A stretch of DNA of 64,000 nucleotides from Roseateles sp. DAIF2 (GTDB lineage: Bacteria; Pseudomonadota; Gammaproteobacteria; Burkholderiales; Burkholderiaceae_C), in assembly GCF_015624425.1 (NCBI RefSeq), contig NZ_CP049919.1, forward strand, positions 2,852,001-2,916,000. Direction: 5' to 3'. Below the pieces are notes generated by a model that was given only the letters and a program-made list of their open reading frames with translations, was not told where the DNA came from and made no database searches. Each line of letters opens with the position of its first letter. Position 1 is the first letter of the stretch. The position numbers and the translations under genes are program-made. Positions 1 to 9,800 of the stretch are shown one piece after another.

Positions 1-1688
1 TCACGATGGTGATCTACGACAAGGTGATCCCGAACCAGAGCTTCGTGACCCTGTGGACCCTGGCGATCGGCGCCGCGCTGGCGCTGGGCTTCGACCTGTT
101 CGCGCGCCAGCTGCGCGCGCACCTGATCGACCTGGCCGGGCGCAAGGCCGACCTGATCATCGGCTCCAAGCTGTTCCGCCAGACCCTGGGCGTGCGCATG
201 GAGCACAAGCCGAACTCGGCCGGCTCCTATGCCCATACCCTGGCGCAGATCGAGGTGGTGCGCGACTTCTTCACCTCGGCCAGCGTCTCGGTGGTCTCGG
301 ACCTGCCCTTCATCGTGATCTTCGTCGCGATGGCCTTCGTCGTCGGCGGCCCGCTGGGCTGGGTGCTGGTGATCGCGATCCCGCTGATCCTGGGCCTGAC
401 CTGGGCCATCCAGGGCCGCATGCGCCGCGCGGTGCGCAGCAATATGGCCGAGATGGCCGACCTGCAGGGCACCCTGGTCGAGGCGATCGAGGGCCTGGAG
501 GATCTGAAGACCTCGGGCGCCGAGGGCCGCTTCCTGCGCACCTATGAAACCAGCACCGCGCTGGCCGCCGAATCGGCGCTGCGCACGCGCGACATGCACA
601 GCTGGAGCAACAACCTGTCGATGACTCTGCAGCAGGGCATCACGCTGGTGATGCTGGTCTGGGGCGTCTACCTGATCGAGGCCGGCGCGGTGACCGCCGG
701 CTCGCTGATCGGCGCGGTGATGTTCGCCGGCCGCGCGATCGCGCCGCTGGGCAGCGTCGTCAGCCTGGCCGCCCGCTACCAGGGCGCGCGCGCGGCGCTG
801 ATCTCGCTGGACCAGCTGATGGCCAAGCCGACCGAGCGCGTGGCCGACCGCAACTATGTGCCGCTGAACCAGATCAGCGGCGCGATGGGCCTGCAGGACG
901 TGGGCTTTTCCTACCCGATGGCGGGCGAGGGCACGCCGCCCAAGGTGCTGAAGGGCGTGACCCTGAAGCTGCGCCCGAGCGAACGCCTGGCGGTGCTGGG
1001 CCGTATCGGCAGCGGCAAGTCCACCGTGCTGCGCCTGCTGGCCGGCCTGTACCAGCCGAGCGAGGGCCTGGTCGATGTCGACGGCATCGACCTGCGCCAG
1101 ATCGACCCGGCCGAGTTCCGCGCCCGGGTCGGCTTCGTCTCGCAGGAGCCGCGCCTGTTCCACGGCACGCTGCGCGACAACGTGTTGATGGGCCGCGCCC
1201 ATATCGACGCGGCGCGCCTGGTCGAGGTGGCGCGCCTGACCGGGCTGGACCGCGTGATCGCCGGCCATCCGCTGGGCTGGGATCTGCCGGTCGGCGAGAT
1301 GGGCAGCCTGCTCTCGGGCGGTCAGCGCCAGCTGGTGGCGCTGGCGCGCGCGCTGGTGACGCGCCCGAAGATCCTCTTGATGGACGAGCCGACCAGCTCG
1401 ATGGACGCGCAGTCCGAGGTCGCCTTCCTGCGCCAGCTGCGCGACGCGGCGGGCGACTGCACCCTGGTGGTCGTCACGCACCGCCCGGCGGTGCTGGAGC
1501 TGGTGAACCGCATCGCGGTGATGGACGCCGGCCGCCTGGTGATGGACGGCCCGCGCGACCAGGTGCTGGCCGCGCTGTCCGGCGTGCGCCCGGCGCAGCA
1601 GCCGGCCGCCGAGGCCGCCGCCGCCGAATCCTCCAATCTGCACATGCATCCGACCGCGCAGCCGGTGCAGCGCTCGGCCTCGGTCTGA
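1..1688 (+). CDS. Type I secretion ABC exporter, LapB/PrtD-like (5'-truncated by window edge)
   Basis: This is the inner-membrane permease-ATPase of a type I secretion system, which uses ATP to drive an unfolded substrate through an adaptor and TolC-type channel. The visible 560 residues start inside the transmembrane domain: the sequence VIYDKVIPN at the left edge normally follows an N-terminal peptidase-like domain, so the true start lies left of base 1. Hydrophobic segments occupy about residues 20-260. The ATPase domain follows, with Walker A GRIGSGKST near residue 332, signature LSGGQ near 437, Walker B ILLMDE near 456 and the H-loop His near 491. The Ala/Pro-rich tail is not conserved. 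The adaptor gene starts 16 bases downstream, so they are probably one operon. The family is certain; the substrate is inferred to be the giant repeat protein at 15256-26043. Confidence 0.93.
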   Translation, partial: TMVIYDKVIPNQSFVTLWTLAIGAALALGFDLFARQLRAHLIDLAGRKADLIIGSKLFRQTLGVRMEHKPNSAGSYAHTLAQIEVVRDFFTSASVSVVSDLPFIVIFVAMAFVVGGPLGWVLVIAIPLILGLTWAIQGRMRRAVRSNMAEMADLQGTLVEAIEGLEDLKTSGAEGRFLRTYETSTALAAESALRTRDMHSWSNNLSMTLQQGITLVMLVWGVYLIEAGAVTAGSLIGAVMFAGRAIAPLGSVVSLAARYQGARAALISLDQLMAKPTERVADRNYVPLNQISGAMGLQDVGFSYPMAGEGTPPKVLKGVTLKLRPSERLAVLGRIGSGKSTVLRLLAGLYQPSEGLVDVDGIDLRQIDPAEFRARVGFVSQEPRLFHGTLRDNVLMGRAHIDAARLVEVARLTGLDRVIAGHPLGWDLPVGEMGSLLSGGQRQLVALARALVTRPKILLMDEPTSSMDAQSEVAFLRQLRDAAGDCTLVVVTHRPAVLELVNRIAVMDAGRLVMDGPRDQVLAALSGVRPAQQPAAEAAAAESSNLHMHPTAQPVQRSASV

Positions 1689-1704
1689 TGCGGGTGGCTG
1701 AAGC

Positions 1705-2913
1705 ATGAGCGGCGTGGCGCGCGACGAGAACATGTTCCTCAGCGCGGTGGCGCGGGCGCAGGTCGATGAGCCGCTGCCGCGCGTCACCTGGGTGCTGTAC
1801 CTGCTGCTGGCGGCGCTGGTGGTGGCCCTGACCTGGTCCTCGCTGGCCCAGGTCGACCAGGTCACGCGCAGCGACGGCCGCATCGTGCCGGATGGGCGCG
1901 AGCAGGTGATCGCCAGCATGGAGATCGGCATCCTGCGCGAGCTGCTGGTGCGCGAGGGCCAGCAGGTGGAGCAGGGCCAGGAGCTGGCGCGGCTGGACCC
2001 GACCCGGGTCGAATCGCAGCAGAACGAAAGCCAGATCCGGCGCCAGGCGCTGCGGGCCACCGCGGCGCGGCTGTCGGCCGAGGCCTCGGGCCGCGCGCTG
2101 GTGTTCCCGCCCGAACTGATCAAGGGCCAGCCGGGCCTGGTGTCCGCCGAGACCGAGGCCTTCGAGGCGCGCCGGCGCGTGCTGGACGAGGCGGTGGCCG
2201 CGCTGAACCGCAGCGCCGGTCTGGTCGGGCGCGAGCAGCGCATCGCGCAGGACATGGCGGCCAAGGGCCTGATGTCCGATGTCGAGGTGATGCGCCTGAA
2301 TCGCCAGATCAACGACCTGCAGCAGCAGCGCAACGAGCGGGTCAGCCGCTTCCGCCAGGAGGCCAGCAGTGATCTGGTCAAGGTGCAGAACGAGCTGGCC
2401 CTGCTGGACGAGCAGATGGTGGTGCGCCAGGACGCGCTGGTGCGCACGGTGCTGAAGTCGCCGGTCAAGGGCCTGGTGAAGAACATCCGCGCCAACACGG
2501 TCGGCGGCGTGATCACGACCGGCGCGCCGATCATGGAGATCGTGCCGTTGGGCGAGCGCGTGCTGATCGAGGCGCGCATCAAGCCCGCCGATGTCGGCTT
2601 CATCCGCGTCGGCCAGCATGCCACCGTCAAGCTCTCCGGCTACGACTACAACCTGTTCGGCGGCCTGCAGGGCAAGGTCGAGTACATCAGCCCCGACGCG
2701 CTGACCGAGATCGACGGCAAGCCGGTGAGCGAGGGCCGCGTCTACCGCGCCCTGGTGCGCGCCGAGCACAGCACCCTGCGCTACAAGGGCGAGGCCCTGC
2801 CGGTGATCCCCGGCATGACCGCCGCCGTCGAGATCAAGACCGGCGAGCGCTCGGTGCTCAGCTATGTGCTGCGGCCGCTGCTGAAGACGCAGGAAGCGCT
2901 GCGGGAGCGCTGA
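1705..2913 (+). CDS. HlyD-family type I secretion periplasmic adaptor subunit
   Basis: This 402-residue membrane-fusion protein would bridge the ABC exporter and the outer-membrane channel. A short cytoplasmic N-terminus precedes one membrane helix at about residues 28-50. A lipoyl/barrel-sandwich half follows (SDGRIVPDGREQVIAS, about 56-95), then a coiled-coil hairpin rich in Gln, Arg and Glu (about 100-240), and then the second lipoyl half and beta-barrel (about 245-385). Length and layout match LapC/HlyD adaptors. It lies 16 bases after the ABC gene and is followed by the TolC-like gene, giving the canonical exporter-adaptor-channel order. A 7-bp GC hairpin directly follows the stop codon. 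Confidence 0.93.
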   Translation: MSGVARDENMFLSAVARAQVDEPLPRVTWVLYLLLAALVVALTWSSLAQVDQVTRSDGRIVPDGREQVIASMEIGILRELLVREGQQVEQGQELARLDPTRVESQQNESQIRRQALRATAARLSAEASGRALVFPPELIKGQPGLVSAETEAFEARRRVLDEAVAALNRSAGLVGREQRIAQDMAAKGLMSDVEVMRLNRQINDLQQQRNERVSRFRQEASSDLVKVQNELALLDEQMVVRQDALVRTVLKSPVKGLVKNIRANTVGGVITTGAPIMEIVPLGERVLIEARIKPADVGFIRVGQHATVKLSGYDYNLFGGLQGKVEYISPDALTEIDGKPVSEGRVYRALVRAEHSTLRYKGEALPVIPGMTAAVEIKTGERSVLSYVLRPLLKTQEALRER

Positions 2914-2931
2914 GCGCGGCTCTCGCCGCGC
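2914..2931 (+). other. GC hairpin between adaptor and channel genes
   Basis: A perfect 7-bp inverted repeat (GCGCGGC, loop TCTC, GCCGCGC) starts at the base after the adaptor stop codon. No T-tract follows, so it is not a classical intrinsic terminator. It could be an RNA-stability or attenuation element that sets the channel gene's expression relative to the exporter. Confidence 0.4.
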
Positions 2932-3041
2932 AGGGGCATCCGCGCAGTTGCCTTCTCGATGCGCGGCAATCCTCGATTTGCGCCGCTGCCTACCAGTTGT
3001 TCGGCCCTTCGCCTTGGCCGCACTGTGATGAAGTAACGTTC

Positions 3042-4499
3042 ATGTTGAAGGACGTCTTTTCCCCCTCCCGCGCGAGCGCGTTCCTGCTTTGCTCGCTGCT
3101 GCTGACGCCTGCCGTTCAGGCCCAGAGCAATGCCGCGGCCAAGCGCGCCGCCGCGAAGTCGCGCGTCGAGCCGGTGATGGTTGCCAGCGCGCCGGCGCCG
3201 GCGGCCAAGGAGGGCAACGGTGTGAGCAGCGGCACCCGCTGCGGCGACGAGGAAGCGCTGCCCGGGGCGGCCGGCGCGCCGGGCGCCTTCGAGGCCAGCA
3301 CGGCCGATCCGCGCGGGCAGCTGCAGGAGCTGGTGGCGATGGCTCAGCAGCGCAGCCAGTCGCTCGGCGCGATCACCCTTCTGGCGCAGGCCGCGCGCGA
3401 CGACTGGGAAGAGGCGCGCGCCGCGCGCCTGCCGATCATCAATCTGGGCGGCGGCCTGTCCCATGTCGGGACCAAGACCGAGGGCCTGCCGGTGCAGCAG
3501 GGTGTGCAGGGCCGCGCCTCGCTGAACGTCAGCGCGCCGCTCTATGACTCGGGCCGCATCGAGCAGCTCGCCGCCTGGCGCAGTCAGCTGGCCGAGGCCG
3601 CGCGCCAGGGCCTGATCAATGCCGAACAGCAGCTGGCCCTGCAGACCGTCTCGCTGGCGATGGACCGCAGCCGCTACCAGCTGCAGGTGCAGGTCTACGG
3701 CCAATATGTGCGCAAGATGGCCTGCCTGGTCGAGGCGCTGGAGACCATCGTGCGCGCCGACCGCGGCCGCTCCAGCGAGCTGGTGCAGGCGACCAAGAAC
3801 CGCCAGCAGGCCGAGCTGGCCGTCGAGCAGACCTTCACCGCGCTGCGCCAGACCGAGATCCGGCTGCGCCGCTTCGTCGGCGACCAGCTGCCGCCCAGCG
3901 CCAGCTACTCGGCCCTGCTGACCCAGGTGCCCGAGCTGGGCCAGATGCAGGCCGATGTGCTGCAGGCGGCCGAAGTGGCCCAGCTGTCGGCCCAGGCCAA
4001 GGCCCAGTCCAGCTATGCCGAATCGGTGGCCGCCGGCCACAAGCCGCAGCTGAGTTGGCAGGTCGGCACCACCGCGATCACCGGCCCGAACCGCGGCGGC
4101 GACTGGGTGGCCGGCGTGACGCTCAACATCCCGCTCTACAACCCCGGCGCCGACCACAGCATCTCGGCCGCGCGCCGCCGTGCCGAGGCGGCGCGGCTGC
4201 AGCGCGAGGACGCGATCGAATCGCGCCGCTACCGTGTGGCCGACATGCACGAGGTCGCGGTCTCCTCCTTCGACCGCGCGCGCCGCATCGTCGAGATCCT
4301 GCGCAACAGCGACCGCGTGCGCGCCGCCACCCTGCAGCAATGGCAGCAGCTCGGCCGGCGCTCGCTGTTCGACGTGATGGGCTCGGAGGCCGACTACTAT
4401 TCGCTGCGCGTGGCCCATGTCAACGCGCTGTTCGATGGCCAGCAGGCCGTGGCGCTGCTGTGGTCGATGGGCCGCGGCGTGCTCACCCCCCTGCGCTAA
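3042..4499 (+). CDS. TolC-like outer-membrane channel of the type I secretion system
   Basis: This 485-residue outer-membrane efflux protein (TolC/LapE type) would form the exit duct for the type I system. I start it at ATG 3042, which gives a clear signal peptide (charged MLKDVFSPSR, a hydrophobic run, then AVQA-Q). The in-frame TTG at 2997 would add 15 non-signal residues. After a low-complexity linker (about 28-90) come two long alpha-helical repeats typical of the family: heptad-like Ala/Gln/Leu stretches at about 95-290 and 300-480, each with a short beta-strand segment (INLGGGLSHVG; LSWQVGTTAITG). Third in the exporter-adaptor-channel order; the glycosyltransferase gene starts 20 bases after its stop. 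Confidence 0.92.
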   Translation: MLKDVFSPSRASAFLLCSLLLTPAVQAQSNAAAKRAAAKSRVEPVMVASAPAPAAKEGNGVSSGTRCGDEEALPGAAGAPGAFEASTADPRGQLQELVAMAQQRSQSLGAITLLAQAARDDWEEARAARLPIINLGGGLSHVGTKTEGLPVQQGVQGRASLNVSAPLYDSGRIEQLAAWRSQLAEAARQGLINAEQQLALQTVSLAMDRSRYQLQVQVYGQYVRKMACLVEALETIVRADRGRSSELVQATKNRQQAELAVEQTFTALRQTEIRLRRFVGDQLPPSASYSALLTQVPELGQMQADVLQAAEVAQLSAQAKAQSSYAESVAAGHKPQLSWQVGTTAITGPNRGGDWVAGVTLNIPLYNPGADHSISAARRRAEAARLQREDAIESRRYRVADMHEVAVSSFDRARRIVEILRNSDRVRAATLQQWQQLGRRSLFDVMGSEADYYSLRVAHVNALFDGQQAVALLWSMGRGVLTPLR

Positions 4500-4519
4500 G
4501 CCTCGAACCGACGCGATCA

Positions 4520-5899
4520 ATGACCCGACAACGCCTCGTCATCTATACCGTGTTGACCGGCGCCAAGGAGGCGCTGGGCAATCCGCTGGCCGCGCTGCCG
4601 CCCGGCGCCAGCAGCGATCTGCAGATCGACTGGGTCTGCTTCACCGACAACCCGCGGCTGCGCTCCGAGGTCTGGCAGCTGCGCGATATCGGCGCGCATC
4701 CGCTGCCCAGCGAGAAGCTGTCGCGCCGGCCCAAGGCCCTGCCGCACGAGTACCTGCAGGATTGGGACTACAGCCTCTACATCGACAACATCACGGTCTT
4801 CAAGCGCCTGCCGCAGGCGGCCGACCTGGCCAGCGCCGGGCCCTATCTGTTCAAGGTGTTCCGCCATGCGAGCCGGGTCAACCCGCGCCAGGAGGCGGCG
4901 GCCATCGTGCAGCTGGGCTACGAGAGCGCCGAGCGCATCTGTGGCCAGTTGGATTTTTACGCCAAGCTCGGCCCGCTGGAGGGCATCACGCCGCTGTCCA
5001 CTTGCACCGTGATCCTGCGCCAGCATGGCCATCCGGCGCTGCAGCGCTTCGGCGTCACCTGGTGGGAGCAGATCCTGAACTTCGGCAAGCGCGACCAGAT
5101 GTCCTTCGACTTCGCGGTGCAGCACAGCGGCGCCCGGCTCGAGCATCTGCCGGGGCTGAAGAACGACAGCGACCTGATCCACAACACGGCCAACATCCAC
5201 CCGGGCCGCGTGCATGCCAATTTCGATGCGGTGCGCTATGCGTGGCTGCACCGCGGCGACGCCGCCGCGCAGGCCGATCCGCGCCAGCATTACCTGGACC
5301 ATGGCCGCCATGAGGGGCGCGACTATGCGGCGCGGCCCGAGCTGCTGGAGTTCCTTTGCCACCACCATGGCTCCAGCCTGGGCGCGCGCATCGCGCCGCG
5401 GCGTCAGGTGGCCGGCGCGCTGCAGGACCTGCTGGCGCCGCGCCGCGAGCGTGCGGGCCGACTCCTGCTGCTGCGTATCCAGGACGAGGGCGCACCCGCC
5501 GCCTACGAGCCGGCCGAATGCGATGCGGCCGAGGCGGCCCTGGGCGCCTATCTGCCGGCGCATCGCGGCGTCAAGATCGACATCGCCGCCGCCGCGCTGG
5601 CGGCCGGCAATCTGGTCTACGAGCCGCAGGACGGCGGCTTCGACCTGGTGCTGGTGCTGGGCCTGCCCGGGCCGCTGCTACCGCGGCTGGCCGGCCTGCT
5701 GGGCGCGGCACTGAAGCCCGAGTCGGGCGGCCTGCTGTGCGTGCTGGCCAGCCGGCCCTGTGCGGCCGCCGAGGTGGCGCAGCTGGAGGCCGCGCTGGCG
5801 GCTCGCCTGGGCCGCCCCTGCCGGGCCGGCCTGCAGGCCAGCCGCCACGACGGGCTGGAGCGCGCGCTGCCGAACAGCCTGCTGGCGTTGGAGTGGTGA
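4520..5899 (+). CDS. TOD1/DUF616-like glycosyltransferase
   Basis: This is a 459-residue protein starting at ATG 4520; the same frame is open further upstream inside the channel gene, but that part is a shadow. The N-terminal half matches the glycosyltransferase-like family called DUF616 or TOD1/MUCI70 (PF04765): VIYTVLTGAKE at 7-17, CFTDNP at 40-45, then RRPKALPHEYL and the acidic DYSLYIDNI segment resembling a DxD-type donor site. A variable region with NTANIHPGRVHANF follows. The C-terminal 150 residues are Ala/Leu-rich and unrecognised. No signal peptide is visible, so it should act in the cytoplasm. Its position right after the secretion genes suggests it modifies the secreted protein or a surface glycan; donor and acceptor are unknown. 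Confidence 0.75.
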   Translation: MTRQRLVIYTVLTGAKEALGNPLAALPPGASSDLQIDWVCFTDNPRLRSEVWQLRDIGAHPLPSEKLSRRPKALPHEYLQDWDYSLYIDNITVFKRLPQAADLASAGPYLFKVFRHASRVNPRQEAAAIVQLGYESAERICGQLDFYAKLGPLEGITPLSTCTVILRQHGHPALQRFGVTWWEQILNFGKRDQMSFDFAVQHSGARLEHLPGLKNDSDLIHNTANIHPGRVHANFDAVRYAWLHRGDAAAQADPRQHYLDHGRHEGRDYAARPELLEFLCHHHGSSLGARIAPRRQVAGALQDLLAPRRERAGRLLLLRIQDEGAPAAYEPAECDAAEAALGAYLPAHRGVKIDIAAAALAAGNLVYEPQDGGFDLVLVLGLPGPLLPRLAGLLGAALKPESGGLLCVLASRPCAAAEVAQLEAALAARLGRPCRAGLQASRHDGLERALPNSLLALEW

Positions 5900-5977
5900 G
5901 GCGGCGCTGGGTTGTGCTGAATCGGCATTCAGCCAGCATTGCTGTGACCGACCGGCGGTGTGTAGACTCGACCCTGA

Positions 5978-6124
5978 CAGCAGGCTGTTGAAAACCGTCG
6001 CGAGGACGGCCAGCTGCTAGGCGCCCGGAGCGCAGGAACCGGAACGTACTTCCTGTACGTGAGGATTCCGAGCACCGCACAACGACGCAGATGGTCGCCG
6101 CAGTAGGTTTGCGACAGTCTGCTG
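5978..6124. repeat. 147-bp element with imperfect terminal inverted repeats (MITE/REP-like)
   Basis: A non-coding stretch between two convergent genes is bounded by 18-bp ends that match in inverted orientation at 15 of 18 positions: CAGCAGGCTGTTGAAAAC at 5978-5995, and the complement of 6107-6124, which reads CAGCAGACTGTCGCAAAC. Inside is a 6-bp hairpin (ACGTAC, loop TTCCT, GTACGT) flanked by GGAA/TTCC-type complementary bases. It looks like a small mobile or dispersed intergenic repeat, or a bidirectional structured terminator. I cannot count other genomic copies, and I see no clear target-site duplication. Confidence 0.5.
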
Positions 6125-6128
6125 GGTT

Positions 6129-6806
6129 TCAGCCTCGAACCGCCACCAGATCCTTGCGAATGAACAGCGCGTTGCCGGCCTGTTCGGGGTAGCCGAAGTA
6201 GACGTCGTTCAGCGTGAAGCCCAGCGCGTCGAGGTAATGGCAGTAGCCGAGGAAGGGCACCTGGCCCTGGTAGAGCTCGTTGCGCATCACCTCGGTGTAG
6301 ATGTACTTGAACTGAGGCAGATAGCGTGAGGCGCCGCGCAGGATCTGGAATTCGGCGCCTTGGCAATCCATGTAGAGCAGGTCCAGCGCCGCGACGATGC
6401 GGCCGCGGCCCTGCGCCTCCTCGCGCTGCAGCAGCTCGTCCACCGTGCTGGAGACCAGTTCGAGCTCATGCGTGAAATGCACGCTCGGGTTGACGGCCAG
6501 GTGGCTGCCGGGCGCCAGGATGCTGCTGCTCATGCCGCCGTTGCTGGCTACATGGAAGCGGAAGGTCTTGCCCGAGGTCTCGGCGCACAGCGCGTTGACC
6601 GGGATGAAGCGCTCCGGCGGCAGCAGCGCGCAGGTCTGCGACAGATGGGCAAAAGGCTCGGGCAGCGGCTCGACGAAGACGCCGGCGCGGATGCCGTTCT
6701 CGGCGAATTCGCGCAGCTCCTGACCGTAGCTGGCGCCCAGCTGCAGCACGCCGATCGGGCCCGGCAGGCCCAGCTCGCGCAGGCGCGGAAAGAGGGAGAA
6801 GGGCAT
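6129..6806 (-). CDS. FkbM-family SAM-dependent methyltransferase
   Basis: This 225-residue protein has the FkbM fold. A SAM-binding loop (VLQLGASYGQEL, residues about 20-31) is followed by the acidic motif VFVEPLPEPF (about 44-53), and later the family hallmark LYMDCQGAEFQILRGA (about 143-158). FkbM enzymes usually O-methylate sugar hydroxyls. It lies 21 bases downstream of the large fused gene on the same strand, so the two are probably co-transcribed. The C-terminal methyltransferase part of that neighbour is a distant relative. Target unknown; a terminal O-methyl cap on a glycan is plausible. Confidence 0.83.
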   Translation of the reverse strand: MPFSLFPRLRELGLPGPIGVLQLGASYGQELREFAENGIRAGVFVEPLPEPFAHLSQTCALLPPERFIPVNALCAETSGKTFRFHVASNGGMSSSILAPGSHLAVNPSVHFTHELELVSSTVDELLQREEAQGRGRIVAALDLLYMDCQGAEFQILRGASRYLPQFKYIYTEVMRNELYQGQVPFLGYCHYLDALGFTLNDVYFGYPEQAGNALFIRKDLVAVRG

Positions 6807-6827
6807 GGCGGGCGTGCGGCTGTTGCG

Positions 6828-9800
6828 TCAGAAGGCGCGCAGATAGAGGTCGGGCAGCTGCGGCACGTTCGGGCGGTCCAGCGGGCCGGGGATCGGCTCG
6901 TTGGAATGGCCGTGGAAGGTGGCCGAGCCGAGGCGCATCCAGGTCAGCTCCAGCAGGCGCGGGAAGGGCACGCCGCCCAGCATCACCATGCCGCCGGCAT
7001 TGTTGGCATGCAGATGGATCACGCGATGCGTCTTGTTGAGCTTCTGGAACACGGCCTGCACGCGGTCGAAGAACTGGCGGTCGACCAGCTGGTGGAAGTC
7101 GTGGAACTCGCCGGTCAGCACCTCGAAACGCGCCAGGTCGTCGCTGCTGGCCTGGCCCAGGCAGTCCCACTCGGCGCCCTCGGTATCGAACTTCAGGATC
7201 GGGTGACGGGCCTGGCCCCAGTCCAGCATCTTGACCATGCTGGCCAGCGAGACCAGCGGATGCGAATCGCGCGCGCCCCAACCCAGGCGATGGAACTCGC
7301 AGCCGGGGTGGCGGCTCGGCGAGGCCTCGATCGTGTGGTCGAACTGCAGCACGCGGGCGCCGGCGGCGGCCAGCTCCTCGTCGAAGCTGACCTCGTTGCC
7401 GATGCCGATCGACAGCACCGCATTGCTGCGCCGCGAGGAGGAGGGCATCACATAGCCGCCGTCGGCGTTCGAGCCGATGCGCACCTTGTGGTCGCTGCTC
7501 ATCTGCCAGGGACGGATCAGGTTCAGCAGCTCCAGCAGGTCCGTCTGCGTGACCGGGCGCTCTGGCGCCGGGGGCGGCGGGGCCACCACCGGGGTCACCG
7601 CGCTGGACGGGTCGAGGAAGCTGTTCTTGTGGAACAGCTGCGCGGTGTGCAGGAAGGTGGAATGAGAGGTGCTCATGATGGTGGTCCTCGACAGAATCAG
7701 CTGGTCGATCAGGCCCTCGACCACGGCGGTGGAGGGGCGCAAGATGTTGAAGGGGAAGCGCCGGCCCTCGGCATCCTGGGTCCAGTGCTGCCAGGCGGCC
7801 TCGGCCACCAGCTTCTCCGGGAAGCTGGTCTTGGCGAACACCGCGCAGTTGGGCAGGGCGGCGAAGCGCTCGTTGACCGCGGCCGAGTCGGAGCAGACGA
7901 AGAAGCGCCGCGGGCTGTTCTTGACCTCCTGGAACAGAGCCTCGTCGTCGACCTTGTCGCCGAAATCGGTCTTGCGGATATGCAGGCCCAGCACCTGGGC
8001 GTCGATGCCCTGCGCGCGGCTGAACTCCAGCGCGCGGCGTTCGACCTCGGCGTTCGGGCGCAGCTGCTGGAGCGCCTCGGCCAGGTCCTCGGGGCTGGCG
8101 AAGCCGGGGATCAGGTTGTTGAAGTAGACGACGCTGCGGCCGGAGGCGAAGTAGGGCGCATAGGCCTCGTAGCTGCTGAGCTGGCGGTTGATCACCAGAT
8201 GCTCGGGCGAGAAGCCGATCTGGTTCTCGTGCATCAGCAGCACATGCTGCTGTTCATGGGCCTTGAAATGCTCGATCGACAACTCATCGACCGGCAGCTC
8301 GCAGGCGAACAGCTCATCGAAGGCGGCGCCGCACCAGTTGTTGCGCGGCCAGGAGATGCGCCAGTCGCCGCCGAACTTGTTGCGCAGCACCAGCGCGAAG
8401 ATCAGCGCATTGAAGCGGTTGCTCAGGCCACCGTCGCACAGCACATGATGGACGGCGGAGGTGGGGGGCGTGGGGCTCATCGGCGTGGGCAGCTTGTCGA
8501 AGGAGGAAGAAGGAGGAAAAGAGGGCATGGCGGCGGGCTTGTAGCCGGGGAAGACCTCGGCCCACCACAGCAGCAGCACCGCCAGATGCCAGGCCTTGAA
8601 CACCGGCAGCGGCTCGCCCGCGTAGTAGCGCGCGAAGGTGGCGGCGATCTCGTCCAGGTCCAGCACCTCGGCCAGCTCGGTGCCGCGCAGCGCGGCGATC
8701 GCGGCGCGCAGCCGGTCGTGCAGCGGCGCCAGGAAGAAGGCCGGCGGCACCGTGAAGCCCATCTTGCGGCGCTCCACCACCGAGGCCGGCAGCTGGCGCG
8801 CCATCAACTGGCGCAGCACCTGCTTGGAGGCGCCGGGGGCGGGGATCTTCATCTCGCGCGGCAGGCGCGCGGCGAAGGCGAAGACCTCGTTGTCCAAGAA
8901 GGGGAAGCGCCCCTCCAGCGAATGGGCCATCGCGATCTTGTCGGCCTTCATCATCAGGTCTTCGGGCAGCCAGGTGTGCAGCTCGAAGTTCTGCATGCCG
9001 CTCAAGAGCGAGTCCGACTGGTCGAACAGCGGCCGGTAGCGCAGATGCTGCAGCGGCTGGCCCTTGTCCTTCAGCCATTGGTTGGCTTCCAGGTTGTAGA
9101 CGCTCTGATGGAAGAAATGCGCGAAGGCCTGGTCATGGCCCAGCTGCTGCTGGTGCAGGGCCAGCTGGTGGTGGCTGTAGCCGGCGAACAGCTCGTCGCC
9201 GCCCTCGCCGGACAGCACCACGGTCACGTCCTCGGCGATGCGCTGGCACAGGCGCGACAGCGCGAAGCAGGCCGGATCGGCGATCGGCTCGTCGATCTCG
9301 CGCAGCACCCGGTCCATGCCGGAGCGCAGCTCGTCCTGGGTGATGCTCAGCTCCACATAGTCCAGCTCGTACTGGCGCGCGACATCGCGCGAGAAGGCGA
9401 ACTCGTTGACCTCGGGGAAGCCGATGCTGTAGGCCTTCAGCCGCGCGCCGGCCTTGTGCACATAGGCGGCGATGCTGCTCGAGTCCAGGCCGCCGGACAG
9501 CAGCACGCCGATCGGCACCTCGCCCATCAGCTGGCCGCGCACCGAGCGGGTCAGCAGCGCATCCAGCTCGTCCAGGTAGTCGGCCGCCGGGCGGTCGGCC
9601 TGCGGCTCGCGCACCTCCAGCGCGGCGAAGCGGCGCAGCGCGACGCGCTGGCCGCGCTCGAAGCGCAGCAGATGACCGGCCGGCAGCTTCTCGATGCGCT
9701 TGAACTGGGTGCGCGGCGCCAGGTTGTAGCGAAAGGCCAGGTAGTCCTGGAAGCCGATCGGGTCCAGGCTCAGGTCCAGGCCGGGCAGGCCCAGGAGCGC

